A DNA stretch of 64,000 bases from Streptomyces cupreus (GCF_014257025.1 NZ_JACMSF010000016.1:1-64000), one strand, 5' to 3'. Counted from the first letter of the stretch, positions 25,906-36,570 are shown. Notes: a model not told the origin generated them from the sequence alone. Translations and numbers: made by a program.

Positions 25906-27173
25906 CACCTGGTCACCTCGAAACCGAGTCGGTCGGCCATGCCGGCGACGATGTCCTCGGCGATGCGGATCGACGCCGCGCGGTCGGCGTGCACGACCTG
26001 GACCTCGCCGAAGTTGCCGAGATTGCCCCGGCAGGGCAGGAGCGTGTCGCCGTCGGGGAAGCGGACGGTGAGCGAGTGCAGACGGTCGCCGTACTCGGCG
26101 GCGGCCCAGTCGAGGTCCGGTACGCGGTCGGGCTTCGGCACGGTGTCGGCGGCGCCGAACCAACGGACGGTCGCGTAGCGGGTGAAGGCGCTCGGGCCGC
26201 GCTCGATCCGCTCGCCCAGGTGGATGCGTACCAGCAGTTCGAAGATGTCCCCGCCGCCGGCGAGCCGGAAGAGGTTCGGCAGGCAGGAGCCCATGATGCG
26301 CGGGTTGACCTCGATGAGCCGGGGCATGCCGTCCGCGCCGAGCATGACCTCGATGTGAAAGATGCCGAGCCGCAGACCGAGCGCGCCGACGACGGCTTCG
26401 GCGAACTCCATCACGCGGTCGTGCTCGTCGGCGGTGATCCCCGCGGGGATCGTCGTGCCGGTCTCCAGCGCCTCGTGGCGGTGCCAGGTGGAGCGCTCGC
26501 TGACGGCCAGCCGCAGGAAACGGCCCTGGGCGAGGCCGATCTCGGCGGAGAGGAAGCGTCCGCTCAGGTACTCCTCGACGAGGATGCCCGCCGCGTAGAC
26601 GCCCTTGTCGCTCCGCCCGAGGACGTCGGCCAGTTGGTTCTGGTCGGCGATGACGTGTGCGCCCTCGCTGCCGGAGCCCCGGGCCGGCTTGAGGACGACC
26701 GGGTAGCCGGTGACGGCCGCGAAGGCGGCGGCCTCCTCGAAGCCGTCGACGACGGCGTGCCGGGTGCTGTCGACGCCGGCCGCCGCGAGGATCTCCCGGC
26801 AGCGGTCCTTCTGCTTCGCGGCCTGAGCCGCGGCGGCGTCGGTGAACGGCACTCCTAGCTCCTCGGCGATCCGTGCCACGGGGACGACCAGGGCGTCGAC
26901 GCTGGCGATGAACCCGTCGACCGGCCGTTCCCGGTGGACGGCCTGGACGCGGGCGCGCAGGGCGTCGGGGTCGGTGGCGTCCTTGAGGACGTGGACCCGG
27001 TCGATGAAACGGGCGTAGGGGGAGGTGTCGAAGTCGATGTTCTGGGCCTGCTCCATGAGCAGGGAGCGGATGAGCGTCACATGGTGGCCGAGCCGCTTGG
27101 CCGCCTCGAACGCCTGGGCGTTGCCGGCCTTCCATGTCACGAAGACCACGTGCCGTTCGTGCTCGTCTGTCAT
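25905..27173 (-). CDS. ATP-grasp amino acid/peptide ligase
   Basis: The 422-aa enzyme has the ATP-grasp order: an N-terminal Rossmann-like domain (VVFVTWKAGNAQAFEAAKRLGHHVTLI), then ATP-binding YPVVLKPARGSGSEGAHVI, EEYLSGRFLSAEI, and Mg-binding HIEVMLGADGMPRLIEVNPRIMGS. It belongs to the carboxylate-amine ligase class that includes dipeptide ligases such as BacD-like enzymes. It would join two amino acids, or an acid and an amine, via an acyl phosphate. The ATG lies within ATGA overlapping the NRPS stop, with GAGGAGGA 6-13 bases upstream. As the only free-standing ligase in the set it likely makes the peptide bond that the NRPS protein, which lacks an intact condensation domain, cannot. Confidence 0.88.
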   Translation of the reverse strand: MTDEHERHVVFVTWKAGNAQAFEAAKRLGHHVTLIRSLLMEQAQNIDFDTSPYARFIDRVHVLKDATDPDALRARVQAVHRERPVDGFIASVDALVVPVARIAEELGVPFTDAAAAQAAKQKDRCREILAAAGVDSTRHAVVDGFEEAAAFAAVTGYPVVLKPARGSGSEGAHVIADQNQLADVLGRSDKGVYAAGILVEEYLSGRFLSAEIGLAQGRFLRLAVSERSTWHRHEALETGTTIPAGITADEHDRVMEFAEAVVGALGLRLGIFHIEVMLGADGMPRLIEVNPRIMGSCLPNLFRLAGGGDIFELLVRIHLGERIERGPSAFTRYATVRWFGAADTVPKPDRVPDLDWAAAEYGDRLHSLTVRFPDGDTLLPCRGNLGNFGEVQVVHADRAASIRIAEDIVAGMADRLGFEVTR

Positions 27174-30100
27174 CGGGTCCTCCTCGCGAACCGCTGGCCG
27201 ATCCGGACGTAGCCCGGAGTGGCGGTACCGGGTGTGGGAATGAAGGAGATGGAACCGGCGAGGATGTTCTTCTCGGACATGGAGCTGAATCCGCCCGCGC
27301 CGGACAGGACGAGGTCCCCTTCGTCGAGGCACCGCCAAGCGCCGCCGGGCTGCCGTTCGGAGTAGGCGTAGCGCAGGTGCTCGGCGCCGCGCTCCACCTG
27401 GAGCCGGTAGCCGTCGGAGGCGTAGAGCCCGGGGCAGTCGTCGAGGTCCATCTCGAAGGGGCGCCCGGTGCGGATGAGGCCTTCGCCGGTGAAGGCCCGC
27501 AGCAGATCCTCGTAGAGGCCGAACGACGGGTAGGCGTTGGCGAGGAGGAGCAGGAAGGAGCGCTCCTCGGGGAAGATCTGGATGAAGTTGTGGTGGCCGC
27601 TGCCGTTGGAGTTGAAGCCGAAGGCGGTCGGGCCGAACATCAGCCAGCCCAGGCCCCAGGCGTGCATGAAGTGGTGGCCGGGGACCGGGATCTGAGGGGT
27701 GCGCATCTGCCGGGCGAGCTCGGCGGACAGCAGCCGCTCGCCGCCGGGGGCGACGCCGTCGTCGATGGCGAGCCGGGCGATCTTCGCCAGTTCCTCCAGG
27801 GTGAGGCAGACGGAGAAGGAGCCGGCGGCGTCGTCGGCGATGGTCTGCCTCGGCGGGTCGTGGCGTACGTACCGCTTGACCTGTTCGGTCCATACGTAGC
27901 CGGTGGAGACGCTGCCCCCGTAATGCCCGTCCTCGGTACGGGTCTCCGGGATCTCCCTGATGCCGAGCGGGGTGAGCATGAGTTCGTTGACCGCGCGGCG
28001 CCAGGGGATCCCGAGGAGCTTCTCGATCAGCGCGGCGACGATCGAGGTGCCGACCGCCGAGTACGCGAACACCTCTCCGGGCTCGAAGAGTTGGCCGTAG
28101 CCCTCCAGGGTGCGGATGTAGGTGTCGAGGTCGGGCAGGTCGGTGTCGTGCCAGACCTCGTAGGAGTCGTCGACGCCACTGGTGTGCGACAGCAGGTGGC
28201 GCAGGGTGACCTCGACACTGCGGCCGTCGCGGCGGCGGAAGGCCTGCGGCAGCAGCTCGTTGAGCGGCTCGTCGAGGCCGATCAGGCCCCGGTCGACGAG
28301 GCGGAGCGCGACGAAGGCCAGCATGGCCTTGGTGATGCAGGTGACGCGCTGGCGGGTCCCGGGCCCGTACGGGTTGCCGGAGTCCGTGTCGGTGACACCG
28401 TGGTACGTCAGCTCCAGCGAGCCGTTCAGGAACACCGCGGCCCCCGCGCCGGGAACGCCGTGCCCGCCGGCGGACTCGCGCAGGGTGTCGGCCACGGCGT
28501 GCAGCCGCGTGGAGGCGTCGGCGGGCAGGGACTGTCCGGCGGCCCGCTCTCGGGCACGCCGCAGCAGCGCCGCCTGCTCCGCAAGCGTGCGGTGGCCGTG
28601 GATGTCGGCCACCCGGACGGGTCGGCCGGCGGCGTCTGAGAGGCGGGCCGCGAGCAGCGTGGCCAGCAGGGAGTGCCCGCCCACGGAGAAGAAGTCCAGG
28701 TCGGGGGAGATCCTGCTCAGGCCGAGGAGTTCGGACCACACGCGGGCGACGCGGGCCTCGTCGGGGTCGTCGCCGGTGAACGCGGCAGTGTCCGTGGCCC
28801 GGTCGAGGTCACGGGCGGCGAGGGCCTTGCGGTCGACCTTTCCGTTGGGGAGGCGGGGCAGCCGGTCCTCGACGATGATCTTTGTGGGCTGCATGTAGTG
28901 CGGCAGCTTCGCCCGCAGATGGGCGCCCATCGCCTCGGCCGTCACCTCGGCGCCGTCCAGGCCCACATAGCAGACCAGCCGGGTGTCGCCGCCGGTGCGC
29001 ACGGCCAGGGCCGCGATGTCGCGCAGGCCCACGACCTCGCGGAGCACCGACTCGATCTCGCCGAGCTCGATGCGGAATCCGCGCACCTTGACCTGGTTGT
29101 CCTTGCGACCCAGGAAGCGCAGCTCGCCGTCCTCGGTCCAGCGAGCCAGATCGCCGGTGCGGTACAGGCGCCCGCCGGGAACCGGGCCGAGATGTGCCGG
29201 AGCGGCCGTGAACACGGCACCGGTGCGCTCGGGGTCGTTGATGTAACCGCCGGCCAGGCCGTCGCCGCCGAGATACAGCTCGCCCGTGGCGCCGTGCGGA
29301 ACGGGCCTGCCGTCGGCGTCGAGCAGATGGGCGACGGTGTTGTGGATCGGGATGCCGATCGTGGGGGCCTCGTCGGTCGGACCGGTGAAGCACTTCCACG
29401 TCGAGTACGTGGTGTCCTCGGAAGGCCCGTACAGGTTGTAGAGCCGCTGTACGCCCGTGGTGGCGAACGCGGCGTTCACCAGCTCCTTGGAGAGGGGCTC
29501 GCCCGCGACATTGAGCACCCGGACCGAGGCGGGCACGGCCGCGCGCTGGAGCAGGACGTTCAGCGCGCTCGGCACGGTGTTGACCAGGGTCGGGCGCAGC
29601 CCCTCGGCCTCGTCGTCGGTGAGATCCTCGGTGAGAGCCAGGACGTTGTCCACGACGACGACACAGCCGCCGCGTGTGAGCGGGGCCCACAGCTCGTACA
29701 CCGACAGGTCGAAGTTGAGGGAGGTGGAGAACAGCACCCGGGCCAGGTCCTCGGGCCCGTATGTGGCCTCGGACCAGGCCAGCAGCGCCACGACATTGCG
29801 GTGGCTGATCACCACGCCCTTGGGTATGCCGGTGGATCCGGAGGTGTAGATGAGGTGGGTGGTGGCCTCCGGGCCCACGGTGACGCCGGTCGGTGTGTCG
29901 TCCTCGGCGGACGCCTTCTCCCACAGCTCCGTCCATGACAGGGCGGTCGCGGACACGTCGGCGAGCCAGTCAGGGGCCTCGTCCCCGTCGTGGACGACGG
30001 CGGCCATGTCGGCGGTCGCGGCGATGGCGGTCAGCCGGTCGGCCGGGTAGGCCGGGTCGAGGGGGACGTAGGCGCAGCCCGCCTTGTGGACGGCGAGCAG

Positions 30101-30925
30101 CAGGACGACGCCGCGGTGGGTGCGGGGCAGGGAGAGGCCGACCCGGGAGCCCGGGGTGATCCCGTGAGCGGCGAGCGCATGCGCCAACTGGTTTGCCTGC
30201 CGGTCGAGTTGGCCGTACGTCAGGACCGAGCCCTGCCACTCGACGGCCGGGGCGTCGGGAGTGCGGGCGGCCTGGGCCTCGACGAGGGCGTGGAGTGTGG
30301 TGCCGCGGTCGTAGGGGAGGGCGGTGTCGTTGAGCTCCCGCAACAGGTGGCGGCTCTCGCGCTCGGAGAGCACGGCCAGCTCCGCGACGGGCGCCTGCGG
30401 GCGCTGCTCGGCGTCGAGCAGCAGGGTGTCGAGGTTGGCGGCCATACGCCGGATCAGCTCGGGGGTGAAGAGCGCGCGGTCGTAGTGCAGGGTCGCGCGG
30501 TCGGCGGCCGGGGAGATCTCAAGGAGGAGCGCGAAGCCCTCGGGGACGGGCGCGGTGCCGTCGGAGCGGACGGTGCCGGCACGCAGACCGCCACCGAGGT
30601 CGGCGGGCTCGCCGGTGCGGGCGGCTTCGCGGTACCGGGCGTCGAGGGCGGAGGCCAGTGCGGTGAGGGTCAGCCCCTCGGCGTCGTAGGAGCGTACGGC
30701 CACCGTGCCGTCGGCCCCGCCCGCCCGGCCCAGGACGATGTCGTCCTGCCCGCTGTAGCGGTGCACGAGCACCGTGAAGGCGGCATGCCCCAGGTCCGCG
30801 AGCCCGGACCCGGGAGACCAGGAGTACGTCCCGGTGCCCGCCGGTGGCGTGGTGCCGTCGGCGACGGGTAGTTGCAGTGCCGGTGCCACGGTGGATGAGG
30901 CGGCCGAGATATCGCCCACTGTCAT
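27170..30925 (-). CDS. NRPS A-PCP protein fused to a beta-lactamase/PBP-like domain with Cys nucleophile
   Basis: This 1251-aa protein has four regions. Residues 1-195 resemble the C-terminal half of a condensation domain but contain no HHxxxDG. Residues 200-705 are an adenylation domain: TSGSTGIPKG (361-370), NLYGPSEDTTY, YRTGDLARW, and LPNGKVDRKAL. By eye the specificity residues read D-L-Y-N-N-A-L-T-Y-K, which I recall as alanine-like (low certainty). Residues 720-790 are a carrier domain with Ser752 in FFSVGGHSLL. Residues 815-1140 resemble serine beta-lactamase/DD-peptidase-like proteins: the SxxK position reads CITK (Cys863, Lys866), the second motif is Tyr955-Ser-Ala, and GHHN replaces the usual HxG. 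There is no TE or MbtH partner. The C-terminal domain may release the carrier-bound aminoacyl group or transfer it to an amine. It is followed without a gap by the ATP-grasp gene. Confidence 0.87.
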   Translation of the reverse strand: MTVGDISAASSTVAPALQLPVADGTTPPAGTGTYSWSPGSGLADLGHAAFTVLVHRYSGQDDIVLGRAGGADGTVAVRSYDAEGLTLTALASALDARYREAARTGEPADLGGGLRAGTVRSDGTAPVPEGFALLLEISPAADRATLHYDRALFTPELIRRMAANLDTLLLDAEQRPQAPVAELAVLSERESRHLLRELNDTALPYDRGTTLHALVEAQAARTPDAPAVEWQGSVLTYGQLDRQANQLAHALAAHGITPGSRVGLSLPRTHRGVVLLLAVHKAGCAYVPLDPAYPADRLTAIAATADMAAVVHDGDEAPDWLADVSATALSWTELWEKASAEDDTPTGVTVGPEATTHLIYTSGSTGIPKGVVISHRNVVALLAWSEATYGPEDLARVLFSTSLNFDLSVYELWAPLTRGGCVVVVDNVLALTEDLTDDEAEGLRPTLVNTVPSALNVLLQRAAVPASVRVLNVAGEPLSKELVNAAFATTGVQRLYNLYGPSEDTTYSTWKCFTGPTDEAPTIGIPIHNTVAHLLDADGRPVPHGATGELYLGGDGLAGGYINDPERTGAVFTAAPAHLGPVPGGRLYRTGDLARWTEDGELRFLGRKDNQVKVRGFRIELGEIESVLREVVGLRDIAALAVRTGGDTRLVCYVGLDGAEVTAEAMGAHLRAKLPHYMQPTKIIVEDRLPRLPNGKVDRKALAARDLDRATDTAAFTGDDPDEARVARVWSELLGLSRISPDLDFFSVGGHSLLATLLAARLSDAAGRPVRVADIHGHRTLAEQAALLRRARERAAGQSLPADASTRLHAVADTLRESAGGHGVPGAGAAVFLNGSLELTYHGVTDTDSGNPYGPGTRQRVTCITKAMLAFVALRLVDRGLIGLDEPLNELLPQAFRRRDGRSVEVTLRHLLSHTSGVDDSYEVWHDTDLPDLDTYIRTLEGYGQLFEPGEVFAYSAVGTSIVAALIEKLLGIPWRRAVNELMLTPLGIREIPETRTEDGHYGGSVSTGYVWTEQVKRYVRHDPPRQTIADDAAGSFSVCLTLEELAKIARLAIDDGVAPGGERLLSAELARQMRTPQIPVPGHHFMHAWGLGWLMFGPTAFGFNSNGSGHHNFIQIFPEERSFLLLLANAYPSFGLYEDLLRAFTGEGLIRTGRPFEMDLDDCPGLYASDGYRLQVERGAEHLRYAYSERQPGGAWRCLDEGDLVLSGAGGFSSMSEKNILAGSISFIPTPGTATPGYVRIGQRFARRTR

Positions 30926-31086
30926 CGTCCCCTCCCTTTCCTTTATTCATGTGCCGTGCGGGGGGCGCGTTTTCCGTATGCGCGCATGCCGAATACCTGA
31001 CGGTGCCGTGGGCCGAATCGCGGGCACGGCAGAAGAATTGTCGGGAGAATTCCGGGACGGGCCGCGGGGAATTCCGTGATCGGTTG
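30926..31086. other. Short gap between exporter and NRPS genes
   Basis: This gap is 161 bp, the widest inside the nine-gene minus-strand set. It contains an A/T-richer stretch than its surroundings, including GAATTGTCGGGAGAATTCCG near 31035. It could hold a second promoter for the NRPS gene, since AGGGAGGGG (30930s) lies directly ahead of the ATG as a strong RBS. No terminator hairpin was recognised. Confidence 0.4.
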
Positions 31087-32307
31087 TCAGGCCGCGACGA
31101 AGTCGGCGGCGGCCTTGCCGCTGCGCAGGGCCCGGTTCACGACGGCCGGCATGGCGGCTCCGACCAGTGCGAAGCCGACGGCCATGCTGATCCAGCCGAG
31201 GGTGCCGTGCTCGATCACGAGCCAGGTCAGCAGGGCGGGAGCGATCATCTTGCCCAGATCGGCCCCCATGGCGTACGTGCCCTGGTACTGGCCCTGCGCG
31301 TGCTCGGGCGCGAGACCGAACGACATGCCCCAACTCCCGGCGGACTGCCGGATCTCGCCGAGGACATGGGCGAGTGCGCCGAGCAGGAGCAGCGCGCCGG
31401 CGACCGTGGCGGAAGCGCCGCCGGTCAGGGCGAACACGACGCAGGCGGCCGCGAGACACCATGACCCGGAGCGTGTGGCCCTGGCGGCGGCGCGTGGCTC
31501 GTCCGTCCCGCGCGCCGCCCTGACCTGGAGCAGGACCACGGCGACGGTGTTGGTGAGCAGGATGGCCGCGATCGTCCACCGCGGGGCGTCGGTGTGGTGC
31601 AGCACCCACAGGGGCAGCACGACGTCGAGCAGCAGGTTGTGCATGGACAGCAGCCCGTCCAGCACGATGAAGGTCAGATACGGCCGGTCCCTCAGCACGA
31701 TCAGCGCGGGCCCCGGTCTCGCCGGCTGGGCGGGGACGCCGGGCAGGAGCAGGGTGAGCAGCCCGGTGGCCAGGTAGGTGGCGGCGTTGAAGACGACGGC
31801 CAGTTCGTACGCCCACGCGGAGTCGACGACCAGGAGCAGACCGGCCAGTGCCGCGCCCACGGAGACACTGACGTTGCTCGTGGCCCGCAGATAGGCGCGT
31901 ACCGAGACCCGTTCCTCCGCGGGAAACAGGCCCGCCACCATGGCCATCCGGGCGCTGCGGCTGGCGCTGTAGGCGATGGCCTGGACGCTGACCACAGCGA
32001 CGTAACCGGCGAAGCCGTCCACCGCGAGGAGCGCCGCGGTCAGCGGAGCGAGGGCGATGAAGGACCAGATCTGGACAGAGCGCGGTCCGATCCGGTCGGC
32101 CAGATGGCCGGTCGGAGTGCTGACCGCGAGAGCCACGCCGGCGGCGATGGCGACGCCGACGCCGAACTGGCCGGGCGTCAGATCGAGGACGGTGGTGGCG
32201 TAGATGGCGTTCAGTGCCATCCAGAGCCCCTGGCCCATCGTGTGGACCAGGGTGATGCCGGTGAGGACGCGCGCGGGACCCTGTGCCGGGAGGAGCCTGC
32301 TCAGCAT
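31087..32307 (-). CDS. MFS transporter
   Basis: The 406-aa protein has about 12 hydrophobic segments of a major facilitator. The motif A region between TM2 and TM3 is TGHLADRIGPRSVQIWSF, and TM5 carries GAALAGLLLVVDSAWAYELA. Drug/product exporters of this size are common first genes of antibiotic clusters. It is the most upstream gene of the nine-gene set and probably confers export and self-protection for the product. It starts at the ATG complementary to 32305-32307 with GGGAGGAGCC upstream. An importer role cannot be excluded. Confidence 0.88.
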   Translation of the reverse strand: MLSRLLPAQGPARVLTGITLVHTMGQGLWMALNAIYATTVLDLTPGQFGVGVAIAAGVALAVSTPTGHLADRIGPRSVQIWSFIALAPLTAALLAVDGFAGYVAVVSVQAIAYSASRSARMAMVAGLFPAEERVSVRAYLRATSNVSVSVGAALAGLLLVVDSAWAYELAVVFNAATYLATGLLTLLLPGVPAQPARPGPALIVLRDRPYLTFIVLDGLLSMHNLLLDVVLPLWVLHHTDAPRWTIAAILLTNTVAVVLLQVRAARGTDEPRAAARATRSGSWCLAAACVVFALTGGASATVAGALLLLGALAHVLGEIRQSAGSWGMSFGLAPEHAQGQYQGTYAMGADLGKMIAPALLTWLVIEHGTLGWISMAVGFALVGAAMPAVVNRALRSGKAAADFVAA

Positions 32308-32571
32308 GGCCGGGCCGCGCTCTCATTTTCTGCGCACGTCTCTTCTTCTGCGCACGTCAGGATCGCCAACATGCCCTGCACCTCTCGTTCAGCGCCATTG
32401 CCAACGACGAGATTCGGGTAATTCCCCCGTCGATTCGAGGCCGAGATTGTCGGCCTCGCGGGATCTATCGAAACGGGGTTTACGCACGGCTGTCCAGGAA
32501 TACACCTGTGGCGCAGGTCACATTCGAGCAACCCTGTAGACAGGCTTAAGCCCGGAGAAAGAATGTGCGGT
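32308..32571. promoter_or_regulatory. Upstream region of the nine-gene biosynthetic set
   Basis: This 264-bp region between the convergent-facing end of the GH15 gene and the exporter start is noticeably less G+C-rich than the genes around it. It must contain the promoter of the minus-strand biosynthetic set. I see A/T-rich blocks such as GATCTATCGAAACG near 32461, but no operator that I can name. No regulator gene lies within the set. Confidence 0.5.
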
Positions 32572-34398
32572 TCAGCCGCCGTATGCCCCGGACGCCGTCA
32601 GACGCAGAGCGGTGTCGATCAGCGGAACGTGACTGAAGGCCTGCGGGAAGTTGCCCACCTGGCGCTGGAGGCGCGGGTCCCATTCCTCGGCCAGCAGACC
32701 GAGGTCGTTGCGCAGCGACAGCAGCTTCTCGAACAGCTTGCGCGCCTCGTCCACGCGGCCGATCATCGCCAGGTCGTCCGCCATCCAGAACGAGCAGGCC
32801 AGGAAGGCACCCTCGTCGCCGGGGAGCCCGTCGACGCCCTCGTCCTCACCCTGCGTCGGATAGCGCAGGATGAAGCCGTCCGGCGTGGACAGCTCGCGCT
32901 GGATCGCCTCGATGGTGCCGATGACCCGCTTGTCGTCCGGCGGCAGGAAGCCCATCTGCGGGATCAGCAGCAGGGAGGCGTCCAGCTCCTTGGAACCGTA
33001 GGACTGCGTGAAGGTGTTGCGCTCCTTGTCGTAGCCCTTCTCGCACACGTCCCGGTGGATGTCGTCGCGCAGCTCGCGCCAGCGCTCCAGCGGACCGTCC
33101 GCGTCACCGGACTCGATGAGCTTGATGGTGCGGTCGACGGCGACCCAGGCCATCACCTTGGAGTGCACGAAGTGGCGGCGCGGGCCGCGCACCTCCCAGA
33201 TGCCCTCGTCCGGCTCGTCCCAGTGGTCCTCCAGGTAGCGGATCAGCTTCAGCTGGAGCAGGGAGGCGTAGTCGCTACGGGCGAGCCCGGTCATATGGCC
33301 CAGGTGCAGGGCCTCGGTGACCTCGCCGTACACATCCAGCTGGAGCTGGTGCGCGGCGCCGTTGCCGACCCGGACCGGCGCGGAGTTCTCGTAGCCGGGC
33401 AGCCAGTCCAGCTCCGCCTCGCCGAGCTCGCGCTCGCCGGCGATGCCGTACATGATCTGGAGGTTCTCCGGGTCGCCCGCGACCGCGCGCAGCAGCCACT
33501 CGCGCCAGGCGCGGGCCTCCTCGCGGTAGCCGGTGCGCAGCAGTGAGGACAGGGTGATCGCCGCGTCCCGCAGCCAGGTGTAGCGGTAGTCCCAGTTACG
33601 GACGCCGCCGATCTCCTCGGGCAGCGAGGTCGTCGGCGCGGCGACGATGCCGCCGGTCGGGGCGTACGTCAGCGCCTTCAGCGTGATCAGCGAGCGGATC
33701 ACGGCCTCGCGGTAGGGGCCGTGGTACGTGCAGTGCTCGACCCACTCGCGCCAGAAGTCCTCGGTGGCCTCCAGCGACTGCTCCGGCTCCGGCAGCGGCG
33801 GCGGGGTGTGGTGCGAGGGCTGCCAGGAGATGGTGAACGCGATCCGGTCGCCCGGGGCGACGGTGAAGTCGGAGTACGTCGTCAGGGACTTGCCGTAGGT
33901 CTCGCACTCGGTGTCGAACCACACCGAGTCCGGGCCCGCGACTGCGACCGTACGGCCCTCGTGCTTGTGCACCCACGGCACCACCCGGCCGTAGGAGAAC
34001 CGCATCCTGAGGGCCGAGCGCATCCGGACACGGCCGGAGACGCCCTCCACGATCCGGATCAGCTGCGGGGCGCCGTCACGCGGGGGCATGAAATCCGTCA
34101 CCCGGACCGTGCCGCGCGGGGTGTCCCACTCGGATTCCAGGATCAACGAGTCCCCGCGATAGCTGCGCCGGGCCGCGGTCGGCGGCTCGGCGTCCGCCGC
34201 GTGGGCCGGCCCGAGCCGCCAGAAACCGTGCTCCTCGGTGCCCAGCAGACCGGCGAAGATGGCGTGCGAGTCGAAGCGGGGCAGGCACAGCCAGTCGACT
34301 GTGCCGTCCCGGCAGACCAGTGCCGCGGTCTGCATGTCTCCGATGAGTGCGTAGTCTTCGATGCGCCCGGCCACGTGCAACTCCAGTCGAACGGCCAC
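32572..34398 (-). CDS. Glycoside hydrolase family 15 (glucoamylase/trehalase-like) enzyme
   Basis: The 608-aa protein starts at the GTG complementary to 34396-34398, with GGGGGGTGAC just upstream. The N-terminal beta-domain has RIEDYALIGDMQTAALVCRDGTVDWLCLPRFDS, as in actinobacterial GH15 trehalases. The (alpha/alpha)6 catalytic domain has GGVRNWDYRYTWLRDAAITLSSLL, GNGAAHQLQLDVYGEVTEALH, and FVHSKVMAWVAVDRTIKL; the catalytic acids are expected in the GEVTEAL/EEWDPRL regions. There is no signal peptide, so it is probably cytosolic. It likely hydrolyses trehalose or short alpha-glucans. It sits divergently upstream of pyrG. Confidence 0.88.
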   Translation of the reverse strand: MAVRLELHVAGRIEDYALIGDMQTAALVCRDGTVDWLCLPRFDSHAIFAGLLGTEEHGFWRLGPAHAADAEPPTAARRSYRGDSLILESEWDTPRGTVRVTDFMPPRDGAPQLIRIVEGVSGRVRMRSALRMRFSYGRVVPWVHKHEGRTVAVAGPDSVWFDTECETYGKSLTTYSDFTVAPGDRIAFTISWQPSHHTPPPLPEPEQSLEATEDFWREWVEHCTYHGPYREAVIRSLITLKALTYAPTGGIVAAPTTSLPEEIGGVRNWDYRYTWLRDAAITLSSLLRTGYREEARAWREWLLRAVAGDPENLQIMYGIAGERELGEAELDWLPGYENSAPVRVGNGAAHQLQLDVYGEVTEALHLGHMTGLARSDYASLLQLKLIRYLEDHWDEPDEGIWEVRGPRRHFVHSKVMAWVAVDRTIKLIESGDADGPLERWRELRDDIHRDVCEKGYDKERNTFTQSYGSKELDASLLLIPQMGFLPPDDKRVIGTIEAIQRELSTPDGFILRYPTQGEDEGVDGLPGDEGAFLACSFWMADDLAMIGRVDEARKLFEKLLSLRNDLGLLAEEWDPRLQRQVGNFPQAFSHVPLIDTALRLTASGAYGG

Positions 34399-34884
34399 GT
34401 CACCCCCCAGGCAGAAGGGGGCGGTCGCTAGTGCGGTCAAGGGGTTGTTGTAATGCGTCGTTGAGCGGTGAAGCAAAGCAGCCGCTCCGCCATGAGGCAA
34501 ACGCCGTCAATTGTTGCTCAACGAACTGACGAGTTCTCGATGTTCCGGTGGTACGGGCGGGGGTGGTGCCGTCTTGCCGGTCCGGCTCGGCAGTGAGTGT
34601 CCGAGCAGGATACGACGCACGTAGATGATCTGCGTGCCGCTCCGGGCAACGTGGGTGGGCCGAACGGGTGAGCAGCGGGTGAGGAACCGGTGAGCCTGTA
34701 CGGGTCCGTGTCGGCACATGCGCGGAGCGTGGCCGGAAGCCATCGCCTCGCGGCGCTGATACCCTGGTAGCCCGTGGACCGGTGGGAGAAAAACCCCCGA
34801 ACCGCAGCGACGGCGACTCCGGAATCCCCGGTGTGAACGCCGCACCGCACCCCAGACCGCGACCACGGGAGCCCCCCTTTGGCC
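34399..34884. other. 486-bp divergent region before pyrG
   Basis: This region separates the GH15 gene (minus) and pyrG (plus) and must carry promoters for both. Visible elements are an inverted pair CGTTGAGC (34459-34466) and GCTCAACG (34516-34523), spaced 49 bp apart, and an A-run within GGGAGAAAAACCCCC near 34785. The C-run attenuator that controls pyrG in Bacillus was not seen. I found no convincing small gene. Confidence 0.5.
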
Positions 34885-36552
<1,668 letters not shown>

Positions 36553-36570
36553 CACGAGGGTTGTACGGTG

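Noticed and set aside
34399..34884. C-run transcription attenuator controlling pyrG
   Set aside because: The Bacillus-type initial GGGC run and terminator hairpin are not visible in this leader.
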